This document shows, in pieces, positions 17,051 through 24,685 of a stretch of 47,554 bases of DNA. How positions within the stretch are numbered: the first letter of the stretch is position 1; every line of letters begins with the position of its first letter. The translations under genes were made by a program, and so were the position numbers. The DNA lies in the NCBI GenBank assembly GCA_026386955.1, contig JAPLMQ010000220.1, positions 1 to 47,554 of the forward strand, given 5' to 3'. Below the pieces are notes generated by a model that was not told the origin of the DNA, ran no database searches, and saw only the letters and a program-made list of their open reading frames with translations. Origin of the DNA: Planctomycetota bacterium (GTDB taxonomy: Bacteria > Planctomycetota > Phycisphaerae > Phycisphaerales > Phycisphaeraceae).

Positions 17051-17476
17051 TCACCTTCCAGCTCGCAACGTCGCCCGCCAAAGAATCTGGCTCACCCGCA
17101 CAATCTCCACCCGCCCCGCCGCCGCCTTGAACTTCAGGTCGATCACGATCCTCTCTTCACCCCACTCGCGCACCTCGAACGTCCCCTCGTCCACCCGCTT
17201 GACCGTCCCGCGCGGCGAGCCGTCGCCGTCCGGGGGCGGGGCCTGGGCGATCGGGCCTTCGTAGGTCAGGTAGAGCCGGCGATGCGGGGCGATCGGCTCC
17301 AGGTCCCACGTCCCCAGTTCGGCCCATCGGTCGCTGGGGAACTTCACGCGGGCGGCCCAGAGGCGGGGCTCGGCCTCGCCCGGGAGCGCCGCGGCCGTGG
17401 GGTCTTCGAGCAGCCAGTCGTAGTGGTCGCCCGCGGGCGTCTCGTGGAAGAGCAGGACGGTTTGCCGTGGGGGCAT
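17051..17476 (-). CDS. LigD-type 3'-phosphoesterase-like (DNA polymerase ligase) domain protein
   Basis: The 141-residue single-domain protein contains FHETPAGDHYDWLLED near the N terminus, which matches the H-x-x-HYD-x-x-LE signature of the phosphoesterase (PE) domain of bacterial DNA ligase D. His11, His18 and Asp20 are the probable metal/active-site residues. The middle (YEGPIAQ, GTVKRVDEGTFEV, RIVIDLKF) fits the small beta-barrel of that family. Full LigD trims 3' ends in non-homologous end joining. Stand-alone copies like this occur in planctomycetes and their role is not settled. I chose ATG 17476 because upstream residues to 17524 are Pro-rich and unlike the family. Neighbours do not include Ku or a ligase. 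Confidence 0.7.
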   Translation of the reverse strand: MPPRQTVLLFHETPAGDHYDWLLEDPTAAALPGEAEPRLWAARVKFPSDRWAELGTWDLEPIAPHRRLYLTYEGPIAQAPPPDGDGSPRGTVKRVDEGTFEVREWGEERIVIDLKFKAAAGRVEIVRVSQILWRATLRAGR

Positions 17477-17661
17477 GGGGAAAACGCCAGCGGGGTGATG
17501 CGGGAGGCCGGGCGGGGCGATCAACTCGAAGGCTACGGCGAAGGCCTCGGCTTGTCAGGCCGGGCGGGCGTTCTTATGCTCCAACGCACGGCTTGTCGAT
17601 CAATAGAGCACGGAGCAAACCGACCAGCCGCGCCGGAAGACCGTTAACGGCCCCAAGGATA

Positions 17662-18357
17662 ATGCCGATGCACGCCACGAGTCGAGCCTTCGCCCCCCGA
17701 ACCCTCGCTGCCCTCTTGGGCGGCCTCCTGCTGACCCTGGCCGTGGGCTGCCAAGAGCCCAACTCGCTCCTGCGCCGCCAAGGCATGGAGGCGCTGTGGG
17801 CCAACGACGTCGCGCGGGCCGACAACCGCTTCACCAAGGCCGTCAAGCAGGACCCGACCGACTGGAAGTCGCAATATTACGTCGGCGTGGTCCGCATCAA
17901 GCAGGGGCAGGCCCTCGAGGCCCAGCTCGTGCTGGAGAAGGCCCTGACGCTCCGCCCGCGTGAGGGCGACGAGACGCAGGACATCCTCGACTCGCTCGCC
18001 GAGTCGATCTACGCCCAGAACCAGCCGGCGAACCTGAGCGCGATGCTGCAGAAGGCGGCGGACGAGTACGGCACGGTGCGCGACTACACCCGCCAGGGCA
18101 CCTACCTCGGGAAGATCGGCGACGTCGACGGCGCGAAGCTCGCCTTCCGCAAGGCGATCAAGATGGCCCAGAAAGACGACCCGCAGCCGTTCATCGCGCT
18201 GGCCGACTACCTCGAGTCGGCGGGCGACACGCAGGGCGCGATCCGCGCCCTCAAGATGGCCTACTCCATCATGCCCCGCAGCGAGCGGCTGGCGGAGCGG
18301 TTCCGGCACTACGGCATCGTCCCGGGGCCGACGGTGCCGATCGAGCCGGAGCGGTGA
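17662..18357 (+). CDS. TPR-repeat lipoprotein
   Basis: This 231-residue protein has a basic N terminus, a hydrophobic stretch (LAALLGGLLLTLAVGC) and a lipobox-like AVGC, so it is probably lipid-anchored after cleavage before Cys. The mature part has several tetratricopeptide-type helical pairs (RQGMEALWANDVARADNRF, YVGVVRIKQGQALEAQ, KIGDVDGAKLAFRKAI, DTQGAIRALKMAYSI). TPR lipoproteins usually scaffold envelope protein complexes. AAGGAT just upstream fits ATG 17668 better than ATG 17662, so the true start may be two codons later. The gene ends before a strong terminator. Its partner is unknown. Confidence 0.75.
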   Translation: MPMHATSRAFAPRTLAALLGGLLLTLAVGCQEPNSLLRRQGMEALWANDVARADNRFTKAVKQDPTDWKSQYYVGVVRIKQGQALEAQLVLEKALTLRPREGDETQDILDSLAESIYAQNQPANLSAMLQKAADEYGTVRDYTRQGTYLGKIGDVDGAKLAFRKAIKMAQKDDPQPFIALADYLESAGDTQGAIRALKMAYSIMPRSERLAERFRHYGIVPGPTVPIEPER

Positions 18358-18392
18358 ACCTGGTCCGATTGGGACCTGCAAGTGAAAAACCC

Positions 18393-18424
18393 AAAGCCCA
18401 GGCACCGCGTGCCTGGGCTTTTTT
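18393..18424 (+). terminator. Rho-independent terminator
   Basis: A perfect 13-bp stem (AAAGCCCAGGCAC paired with its complement, loop CGC at 18406-18408) is followed by a T run. It lies 36 bp after the TPR lipoprotein stop. The A/T ends of the stem could also serve the opposite strand downstream of nuoC. Confidence 0.92.
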
Positions 18425-18521
18425 GTTTCACTGCGCGTCCACGATGACTTGATCGACGAAGTCCGATGAAATCGGCGCTATGACGTAGTTAGACGCTTTC
18501 GGCGCGCCTACTTCGGCTCCG

Positions 18522-19037
18522 CTACTTCGGATAGTTCGGCTTCTGCTGCCAGTCCAGCTCCGTCGTCCCAGGAATCCCGTGGTATTCCCGCGGGAAGACG
18601 TAATCCTTGCGCAGCGGGTGGCCGACCCAGTCCTCCGGCAACAGGATGCGGCGGAGGTCGCCGTGGCCGGTGAAGTCGATGCCCATCAGGTCGTAGGCCT
18701 CGCGCTCGTGCCAGTCGGCCGCGGGCCAGAGGTCCATCACCGAGGGGATCATCGGGCGGGCCCGGTCGACGTAGACCTTGACGGCGAAGGAGTGGCCGTG
18801 CCGGGTCGACCAAAGCTCGTAGGCGGCGCAGAGCTGGTTGTCGGCCACGTAGTCGATCGCCGTCAGGCAGCTCAGCCAGTCGAAATCGAGCGTGGGCTCG
18901 TGGCGGAGGAACTCGGCGATCGCCCGCCAATGCTCGGCGATGGTGTGGACGCGCGGGTGCTTGTCCTGCGGGAGCGACTTGGTGATGGCCGGCCCGAACC
19001 GGGCGACGAGGGCCTGGGCGATCTGCGTGGGCGTCAT
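18522..19037 (-). CDS. nuoC: NADH-quinone oxidoreductase subunit C
   Basis: This 171-residue protein matches NuoC/NDUFS3 of respiratory complex I. It has DFDWLSCLTAIDYV in the first half and the signature WHEREAYDLMGIDFTGHGDLRRILLPEDW, followed by GHPLRKDYVFPREYHG. NuoC is part of the peripheral arm and carries no cofactor; it helps form the quinone-reducing module with NuoB and NuoD. The usual nuoABCD order is broken here: nuoB lies 2.2 kb away on the other strand, separated by a truncated nucleotidyltransferase module and a TrkH-like gene, and nuoA and nuoD are not in the window. Confidence 0.95.
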   Translation of the reverse strand: MTPTQIAQALVARFGPAITKSLPQDKHPRVHTIAEHWRAIAEFLRHEPTLDFDWLSCLTAIDYVADNQLCAAYELWSTRHGHSFAVKVYVDRARPMIPSVMDLWPAADWHEREAYDLMGIDFTGHGDLRRILLPEDWVGHPLRKDYVFPREYHGIPGTTELDWQQKPNYPK

Positions 19038-19163
19038 GGCGGGATTCTAGTGGGAGGGAGGGTGGAGTCCAAGAGTCGAGGCGAGGTCGGCATGCGCCGC
19101 CCGCCTCCATTTCACCAGCGCACCACGCTAAACTGAATCCACGAACTTGAGCGAGACTGCGGC

Positions 19164-19382
19164 ATGGACAAATCCCTTCTCTCCAGCTACCGGATCGACC
19201 GGAACGTCATGGTGGTGGCCTCGCTCCACGAGGAGCCCAGGGACCGCGCCTATTGGATGGCCCAGCCACCCGAGGCGCGTTGGCGGGCGATCGAATTGAT
19301 GCGGCAGGTGAACTATGGAATCGATGCGACTTCCGGACGACTTCAAAGAGTTTTTGAGATTGCTCAACTCGGAGAAGGTTGA
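19164..19382 (+). CDS. Small partner protein of a nucleotidyltransferase module
   Basis: The 72-residue protein reads MDKSLLSSYRIDRNVMVVAS and then RWRAIELMRQVNYG and ATSGRLQRVFEIAQ. From memory, similar short proteins (ending LQRVFEIA) commonly sit directly before a nucleotidyltransferase in planctomycetes and cyanobacteria, which suggests a two-gene toxin-antitoxin-like or mobile defence cassette. It overlaps the downstream gene by 59 bp, from 19324. Since the partner is truncated, this gene may be non-functional, although its own frame is intact. The role as antitoxin or adaptor is inference. Confidence 0.6.
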   Translation: MDKSLLSSYRIDRNVMVVASLHEEPRDRAYWMAQPPEARWRAIELMRQVNYGIDATSGRLQRVFEIAQLGEG

Positions 19383-19460
19383 ATACCTGCTCGTGGGTGG
19401 GTACGCCGTGGGGCATTACGGGCATCCGCGGGCGACGATGGACATGGATGTCTGGACGGC
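19324..19460 (+). pseudogene. Truncated nucleotidyltransferase (AbiEii/DUF6036-like), 3' part missing
   Basis: From ATG 19324 about 46 residues match the start of a family of nucleotidyltransferases: LPDDFKEFLRLLNSEKVEYLLVGG (split here by position, residues 2-25), then GYAVGHYGHPRA and TMDMDVWTA. The GG and the D-x-D of DMD are the nucleotidyltransferase nucleotide-binding and metal motifs. The family normally continues for another 100 residues or more. Here homology stops at about 19460 and the frame then runs antisense through the TrkH-like gene. The gene has lost most of its catalytic fold, probably by deletion or rearrangement. Confidence 0.75.
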
Positions 19461-19478
19461 GGAGACCAGGAATCGCCG

Positions 19479-20819
19479 TCACGCCTCCGCCGCCCGCGCG
19501 AGCAGGCCCAACGGCACCACGCGCCCCGCGAACATCAGCGCGATGAGCACCCCGCGCCCCATGGCCGTCAGATCGCCCGTCACGCCCAATGAGAGGCCCG
19601 AGTCGCCCAGGGCGCTGCTGGCCTCGAACGCGAGCTTGAGCACCGGGAACGGCTCGCTCAGCGAGAGCAGATAGACGCCCGCCAACCAGCAGGCCAACAC
19701 TGCGAGCAGCGCCTTGCCGGCCCCCGCGACGAGGCGCTGCCGGGCGGGTGATGGGGCGTCGGCGGAACCATCCGAAGAACGAATCCGCCCCACGCCCAGC
19801 AGCACCGCGAGGGCCGCGAGCCCCAGCCCCCCCGCGGTTCCGCCGGGCAGGCCGCCGAGCAGCATGAGCGGGATCAGGGCCCACTGGGCCGCGGGGCGCA
19901 GTTCGTCGGGCGGCTGCGTGGTGAAGCCGCCCGCGTGGCTGGCGGCGGAGAGGAAGCTGGCGTCGGCGAGGAGGCTGCCGAGCGTGCCGGCGGTGAGCGG
20001 CGCGTAGACGGGCTGGTTCGGCTCATTGCCCAGGGCGAGCGCGTGATACGCGCGCGGGGCGAGCTGCGCGAGCAGGATCGCGCCGACGCCCAGGAGGTAA
20101 GCCATCGCCCAGACCGCGAGCAGGCGCATCGCCGCGCGGCGCGGGCCGGCGCGAGAGGGCCCGGAGAGCGAATGCAGGAGTGGGACGCCCAGCCCGCCGA
20201 GGACCGCGAGCGGGGTGAGAACGCCCAGTGTGAGGTAGCCGTGGCGGTACTCGCGCAGCCCGTCGGGAGCGATGGAGAGGCCGCTGCTGCAGACGGCGCT
20301 GACGCTGTGGAAGAGGCTCTGGCCCAGGCGGTGGAGGAAGGAGAGGTCGCCGCGCCACGCGGGCAGGAGGGCCGCGACGCCGATGAGTTCGAGGGCGAGG
20401 ATGCCGACGATGACGTGGGCGGCGCGGAAGTGCGTCGGCGTCTGTGCTGATGCGTGTGCCGTTGCATCGGCTTGCAAGTCGCCGTTGTCGCCTTTCTCAC
20501 CGAGCGCGTCGAACCACGCCCCCGCCACCCGCGCGCCGGCCAGTGCGTAGGCGATGCCGCCCGCCTGGATGAGTAGGCCGAGGATCGTCTGGCCCAGCGG
20601 GCTCCAGCGCGTCGCGGGGTCGCGCAGGCTCAGGCCCGCGCCGCAGACCGCCGCGGTGGAGGTGAAGATCGCCTCCAGCCAGGGGAGTGGCCGGCCCGGC
20701 GCGGGCGAGCCGGGCGCCTTGAGGAGGATCGCCCCCAGCAGCACCAGCCCGCCGAGAATCCACGCCAAGTCGCGCATCGGGCGCGGCCGGGAGGCGACGG
20801 ATCGGGGTTCGTTCGACAT
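19479..20819 (-). CDS. TrkH-like potassium/sodium transporter membrane subunit
   Basis: The 446-residue protein has about ten hydrophobic segments and four re-entrant selectivity loops: TSTAAVCGAGLS, HSVSAVCSSGLS, SAASHAGGFTT and EASSALGDSGLS. Each holds the Gly that lines the pore of TrkH/KtrB channels, so the protein probably moves K+ (or Na+) across the inner membrane. GGLPGGTAGGLG also matches the conserved segment after the third loop. No TrkA/KtrA regulatory subunit lies nearby. ATG 20819 is chosen over the upstream ATG 20882 because GAGAAGG precedes it and the upstream extension contains a repeat. The C-terminal end abuts the truncated nucleotidyltransferase. Confidence 0.85.
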   Translation of the reverse strand: MSNEPRSVASRPRPMRDLAWILGGLVLLGAILLKAPGSPAPGRPLPWLEAIFTSTAAVCGAGLSLRDPATRWSPLGQTILGLLIQAGGIAYALAGARVAGAWFDALGEKGDNGDLQADATAHASAQTPTHFRAAHVIVGILALELIGVAALLPAWRGDLSFLHRLGQSLFHSVSAVCSSGLSIAPDGLREYRHGYLTLGVLTPLAVLGGLGVPLLHSLSGPSRAGPRRAAMRLLAVWAMAYLLGVGAILLAQLAPRAYHALALGNEPNQPVYAPLTAGTLGSLLADASFLSAASHAGGFTTQPPDELRPAAQWALIPLMLLGGLPGGTAGGLGLAALAVLLGVGRIRSSDGSADAPSPARQRLVAGAGKALLAVLACWLAGVYLLSLSEPFPVLKLAFEASSALGDSGLSLGVTGDLTAMGRGVLIALMFAGRVVPLGLLARAAEA

Positions 20820-21226
20820 GAGGCCTTCTCGCTTCGTCACGGGGGACGATGGTAACGCAACGGGGGGAGGGCGGTGGCTCATCTGCCCCTCTCCCGAGGG
20901 GAGAGAGGCACAGCGGCTGCACGCATGACTTCAACAGAGACGTGCCACATCGCAGCCGAAGGCTGCTATGTGCGAGTGAACAATTCGTCCCCGACTACAC
21001 AATTGCGCGATCGCTCTCGCTGCCGTGAATAATGAGGATCCAACCGCCCGCAACCCGTGCGCCTCCGGTTGACCGGCACACAGCAGCCTTCGGCTGCGGT
21101 GTGGCACGAGACATCCGCACGGCTTACGTCATCCTTCCCAAGCCGATCGCGCTCTCTGGCGACCGCCGCCACGCCCCTCTACAATCCCACGGCAGCGCCC
21201 CGCCCCGCTTCACCCGCGAGTTCGCC
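20820..21226. other. Divergent intergenic region holding two repeat types
   Basis: This 407-bp gap between divergent genes holds a CCCCTCTCCC/GGGAGAGAGG-type palindrome at 20885-20909 and the family B hairpin pair at 20941-21108. Because both neighbours start here, the hairpin pair cannot be a terminator for them. I see no gene and no certain promoter. Confidence 0.7.
20941..21108. repeat. Paired hairpin repeat, family B copy 2
   Basis: The left arm (20941-20974) is identical over 34 bases to the left arm of copy 1. The right arm (21077-21108) is its inverted counterpart, with a CAGCCTTCGGCTG core. The 102-bp spacer is unrelated to that of copy 1 except for GGTTGACCG just before the right arm. 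Confidence 0.88.
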
Positions 21227-21790
21227 ATGAGCTGGATCGAAAACCGCTTTGAGGAAGGCCTGATCATCACCAGCCTCGACGCGGCGATGAACTGGGGCCG
21301 CAAGAGCAGCCTCTGGCCGATGACCTTCGGCCTCGCCTGCTGCGCGATCGAGATGATGGCCTTCGGCGGGTCGCGCTTCGACGTCGACCGCTTCGGCGCC
21401 GGCGCCTTCCGCGCCACCCCGCGCCAGGCCGACCTGATGATCGTCGCCGGCACCGTCACCTACAAGATGGCCTCGCGCGTCCGCCGGCTCTACCACCAGA
21501 TGCCCGACCCGAAGTACGTCATCGCCATGGGCGCCTGCACCGTCGGCGGCGGGCCGTATTTCAAGTACGGCTACCACGTGGTCAAGGGCGTCGACATGGT
21601 CGTGCCCGTCGACGTCTACGTCCCGGGCTGCCCGCCCCGCCCCGAGGCGCTGCTCGAGGCGCTCATGCGGCTGCAGGACAAGATCAGCGCCCAGACCATC
21701 GCCCGCCCGGCGACGCGACGCGCCGCGGCCGCTGCTCCCGCGCCCGAGCCGGCCGCGGGGCCCATCGCCTCGCCCGCTCCGGCGGTGTAA
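21227..21790 (+). CDS. nuoB: NADH-quinone oxidoreductase subunit B
   Basis: This 187-residue protein carries the four Cys ligands of cluster N2 of complex I: the CC pair at Cys38-Cys39 (LACCAIEMM), Cys104 in GACTVGGG and Cys135 in VPGCPPRPE. NuoB passes electrons from the Fe-S chain to quinone. Residues to about 155 match the family. The last about 30 residues are an Ala/Pro-rich tail ([12 protein letters not shown]), longer than usual. ATG 21227 (MSWIENRF) is chosen because the frame upstream to 21032 is repeat sequence. It is a solitary nuo gene here, with nuoC 2.2 kb away on the other strand. Confidence 0.95.
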   Translation: MSWIENRFEEGLIITSLDAAMNWGRKSSLWPMTFGLACCAIEMMAFGGSRFDVDRFGAGAFRATPRQADLMIVAGTVTYKMASRVRRLYHQMPDPKYVIAMGACTVGGGPYFKYGYHVVKGVDMVVPVDVYVPGCPPRPEALLEALMRLQDKISAQTIARPATRRAAAAAPAPEPAAGPIASPAPAV

Positions 21791-21843
21791 GTGGCGATTG
21801 GTTTTGCTGCTGACGCAGAAAGCCCCTAAACAACTCAATCAAG

Positions 21844-22001
21844 CCCATCGATCCCGACGGTACGCCGTCGGGTTCGGTGGGGTTGGGCTTCCGGTGCACG
21901 ATGCCCGCTCTGTTGGAAACAGGGGGTTTCTGTCCATCAACGGCATCCCAGCCCCCCGGAAACCCCACGGAACACGACGGCGTACCGTCGCGATCCGTGG
22001 G
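21844..22001. repeat. Paired hairpin repeat, family A copy 2
   Basis: The hairpins at 21844-21881 (inner stem CCCGACGG/CCGTCGGG) and 21964-22001 (outer CCCACGGA/TCCGTGGG, inner CGACGG/CCGTCG) face each other across 82 bp. Similarity to copy 3 extends outside the hairpins, for example GGTTGTTC after the right arm. It lies between nuoB and the first phytanoyl-CoA dioxygenase-like gene. Confidence 0.88.
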
Positions 22002-22096
22002 CTTTGGGCGCGGGGTTGTTCGGAGGGATCATGTGACACTCGGCCGCTCTTTCCTTCTCCCGGAGTTTCAACCAAGCACGTCGCTGCCGGAATTCG

Positions 22097-22137
22097 CTCG
22101 CCCCCCGTCCCGTCGCTTGCGCTTCCGGCTAACAACA
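22097..22137 (+). repeat. Dispersed repeat, family E (single copy)
   Basis: The core CGTCCCGTCGCTTGCGCTTC plus CGGCTAACAA also occurs at 47191-47224, and as a degenerate inverted copy at 47040-47073. It immediately precedes the C-rich tract where the next gene loses its expected N terminus. Confidence 0.75.
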
Positions 22138-22153
22138 CCCCCTCCCCCGCCGG

Positions 22154-22159
22154 TACAAT
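22154..22159 (+). promoter_or_regulatory. Possible -10 box
   Basis: TACAAT lies just before the C-rich tract that leads into the first dioxygenase-like gene. No -35 box is evident. The same GGTACAAT or GGGTACAAT string is also seen at 39655-39662. Confidence 0.25.
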
Positions 22160-22248
22160 CTCCGCCAAGACCCCCACCGAATCCTCCACCCCCCCCGTCC
22201 CCCCCGCCCCCCCCCTCGACACCACCACCGCCCCCCCCGTCCCCAAGC

Positions 22249-22911
22249 AACAGCCTCCCGCCCGAGCTTCGCCACACCTCCGCCGGCGCGGTCGGGGCCC
22301 TGCTAGACCACCCCGTCGCCGTGGGCATCCTCCGACAGATCCTCGCCGCCGACGCATCTGTCAACGGCTACGGCTTCCGCTGCGACGGCCACTACATCCA
22401 GAACCGCGGCTACGGCGACCCAGGCATCGACCCGCACGGCGGCGGGCCTGCCGTCGGGCCGATCTTCGCCTACCAGTGCAAGAACCGGCAGATCTACTCG
22501 GGCCTGACCCGCGTGGTCTGGGAGCTCAACGAGGTCGAGCGCGGCAACGGCGGCACGCTGCTGATGTCCGGCAGCCACAAGGCCAACTGGAACGTCCCCG
22601 ACGCCCACCTCAAGAAGGACTCCTGGCTCTTCGAGACCTACGCCTGCCCGCCCGGGTCGCTCCTCTTCTTCACCGAAAACCTCTGCCACTCCGGCTCGCC
22701 CTGGCTGAACAAGAAGCACAACCGCCTCGCGGTCTTCAACGCCTACACCGCGGCCGACACCCAATACCACAAGCTCGGCTGGCCCCACGAGGTGATCGAG
22801 GCGATGCCGCCCAAGCGCCAGTCGCTCTTCCGCGGGGTGTGGCGCGCGAACTTCGGGGTAAGCCCGACCGCGATCAACGACACCTATTCGCCGACGAACC
22901 GGGCGCTGTGA
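22249..22911 (+). CDS. Phytanoyl-CoA dioxygenase family protein, 5' end uncertain or truncated
   Basis: The conserved domain starts at about 22270 with LLDHPVAVGILRQIL and continues with YIQNRGYGDPGIDPHGGGP, YSGLTRVVWELNEVERGNGG and LLMSGSHKANW to the distal His in LCHSGSPW. It belongs to the Fe(II)/2-oxoglutarate oxygenase group around phytanoyl-CoA dioxygenase. The first metal motif reads His-Gly-Gly instead of His-x-Asp. About 60 expected N-terminal residues are absent: upstream the open frame (to 21877) is repeat DNA and a poly-Pro C-rich tract. GTG 22321 is the only start-like codon near the domain. The gene may be a pseudogene, frameshifted in the C runs, or N-terminally remodelled. The start given here is only the domain edge. 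Confidence 0.6.
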   Translation, partial: NSLPPELRHTSAGAVGALLDHPVAVGILRQILAADASVNGYGFRCDGHYIQNRGYGDPGIDPHGGGPAVGPIFAYQCKNRQIYSGLTRVVWELNEVERGNGGTLLMSGSHKANWNVPDAHLKKDSWLFETYACPPGSLLFFTENLCHSGSPWLNKKHNRLAVFNAYTAADTQYHKLGWPHEVIEAMPPKRQSLFRGVWRANFGVSPTAINDTYSPTNRAL

Positions 22912-23038
22912 GGGGCAGATCCGCGGGCCGTTCGGACGGAAGCGCCGACAACCCCTGAACGGGTCGAAAACAGGCGAGCCTCGGCTTTTTCCGATGACTC
23001 CGCCCCGCTCCCCCGACCACGCTAAGGATCGATCTCAA

Positions 23039-23956
23039 ATGATCCTCCAAGACCAAGTCAAGCCGGCGGAGCTCAAGTACCGCCACGAGTTCAAGCCCGG
23101 CGAGCACGAGGCGACGATGGACTGCGTGAACCAGCGCGGGTTCGCCGTCATCAAGGGGATGATCTCCCGCGCGTTCGTCGACGAGTTGGTCGGCGCGATC
23201 CGCGAAGCGCTCAACCCCGACAACGACCTGGGCCCCGGCGAGTCGCGCGTCGGGCACGCCTTCATGGAGCGCTGCCCCACGCTCCTGAAGTTCCTCGACC
23301 ACAAGCCCTGGCTCGACTTCATCAGCCACAGCGAGGGCTCGGCCGACCTGCGCTTCCACCGCAGCGCCGCGATCATCCGCAACCCCGGATCGCCCCCGGT
23401 CGCCTGGCATTCCGACTGGAGCTTCCGCTCGGGGCTGCACAAGCTACCGCCCCGCAGCATCGACGACGTGCTCAATGTCCACGAAGGGCTCGGCGGCCGG
23501 TGGTTCTACCTCACCGGCACGCACCCGATGCGCGGCGGGCTGGCCGTCATCGAGGGCTCGAACAAGATCGATTGGCCGGGGCCCGAGGGCTTCGAGTTCG
23601 GGAACGAGCGGCGCTTCATTTACAAGAAAGGGGCCGAGCCCAAGGCCCACACCGGCTGGGACGTGCCCGGCATCGTCCCGTTCTTCACCGACCCGGGCGA
23701 CATGATCCTCTTCGCCTCGCGGACCTACCACTACGCCTTCTCCAACCTGGGCGACCAGCCGCGCTATTCCTGCGGCGGGCCGGGCCTGCGGGCGCGGTCG
23801 AAGCCGAACTTCTGCCCCTGGCCGCTGCCCGAGTCGTCCAAGCGCTTCATCGCGAGCCTGCCCGAACGCCACCGCCGCTTCGCCGAAGGATACGGCGGGT
23901 TCGACAGCACCTGGAAGTTCGACGCCTCGCAGGTGGAGGCGGATGCGATGCGGTGA
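23039..23956 (+). CDS. Phytanoyl-CoA dioxygenase family protein
   Basis: This 305-residue protein has the double-stranded beta-helix features of Fe(II)/2-oxoglutarate-dependent oxygenases: the metal motif WHSDW (His124, Asp126), the distal His231 in RTYHYAFSN, and a later Arg-rich segment for 2-oxoglutarate. The central MRGGLAVIEGSNK matches the conserved GxL-x-xxxGSH region. Such enzymes hydroxylate small molecules or acyl-CoA-like substrates; the substrate here is unknown. ATG 23039 is chosen because AAGGATCG lies about ten bases upstream. It follows a paralogue by 127 bp on the same strand, and that copy has a changed metal motif. Confidence 0.85.
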   Translation: MILQDQVKPAELKYRHEFKPGEHEATMDCVNQRGFAVIKGMISRAFVDELVGAIREALNPDNDLGPGESRVGHAFMERCPTLLKFLDHKPWLDFISHSEGSADLRFHRSAAIIRNPGSPPVAWHSDWSFRSGLHKLPPRSIDDVLNVHEGLGGRWFYLTGTHPMRGGLAVIEGSNKIDWPGPEGFEFGNERRFIYKKGAEPKAHTGWDVPGIVPFFTDPGDMILFASRTYHYAFSNLGDQPRYSCGGPGLRARSKPNFCPWPLPESSKRFIASLPERHRRFAEGYGGFDSTWKFDASQVEADAMR

Positions 23957-24009
23957 GAGGCGGGGTTGGCTTGCGATTCGGTTCCCGGCAACTTTCTGCT
24001 TCCTAAGCT

Positions 24010-24561
24010 TCACTTCATCGTAAACGCGAAGGTGTTCGACACCATCTCGTAAAGGCGCTCCTGATTCTCAATCCGATCGAAGGATCTGTAGGTGCAATCG
24101 TATGGCCCGGGGTCCGCGATCGCGTACCACTTTGACAGGCGCACCGCTGACTGGATTTGACGGCCCGGCTCCAAGATCACATATTCATCGGGACGATATG
24201 GGCCTCGTTTCACGAGGCGGCCGATGTATTGGACTTTCACCCCGTTGCGGCGAACCGTGAACCATGAATTTGTCATCTGCTCCTCCATCAGGAGATTCTG
24301 GCGGAGCAGCCTCAGCGGAGCGTCCGTCGTGTTGGAGAATGTGACCACGATTTCCGAAGAATCGACACGGCCCGGGCCGCCGCTGATGACGCAAGTGACC
24401 CAGCCGCGCGTTGAAGGCTGAGTGGGCACGGGCAGCGAATCCGGCTTGTGCGCCCCGGGAACGCCCGGCGAGGCCGACTCATCGCTCGACCGAGAGCACC
24501 CGGGCAAGGCCATCGCGGCGCAGAGCGCGAACACCCCAAGCTTGCGTGACTTCATCGCCAT
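24010..24561 (-). CDS. Hypothetical lipoprotein
   Basis: The 183-residue protein starts MAMKSRKLGVFALCAAMALPGCS, a signal sequence with lipobox LPGC, so it is probably lipid-anchored after cleavage before Cys. A Ser/Pro-rich linker follows. The mature domain contains SSEIVVTFSNTTDAPLRLL and LEPGRQIQSAVRLSKWYAI, a pattern like an immunoglobulin-type beta-sandwich. It ends YEMVSNTFAFTMK. No family is recognised. The open frame extends to 24942, but that region is antisense to the next gene's end and has no signal sequence. Codon use is less GC-biased than in its neighbours. Confidence 0.6.
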   Translation of the reverse strand: MAMKSRKLGVFALCAAMALPGCSRSSDESASPGVPGAHKPDSLPVPTQPSTRGWVTCVISGGPGRVDSSEIVVTFSNTTDAPLRLLRQNLLMEEQMTNSWFTVRRNGVKVQYIGRLVKRGPYRPDEYVILEPGRQIQSAVRLSKWYAIADPGPYDCTYRSFDRIENQERLYEMVSNTFAFTMK

Positions 24562-24685
24562 GAGCGGCATCCATCCGTTTCGAGTCGCAAAAGCGCAGGG
24601 AACACCTGTCATCTTTTCCCCCAACGAGGCTCTCGCGTCATATGGGCCTCTATGCAGAGGCAATCTGTTTCTCAATTGCGCCCCT

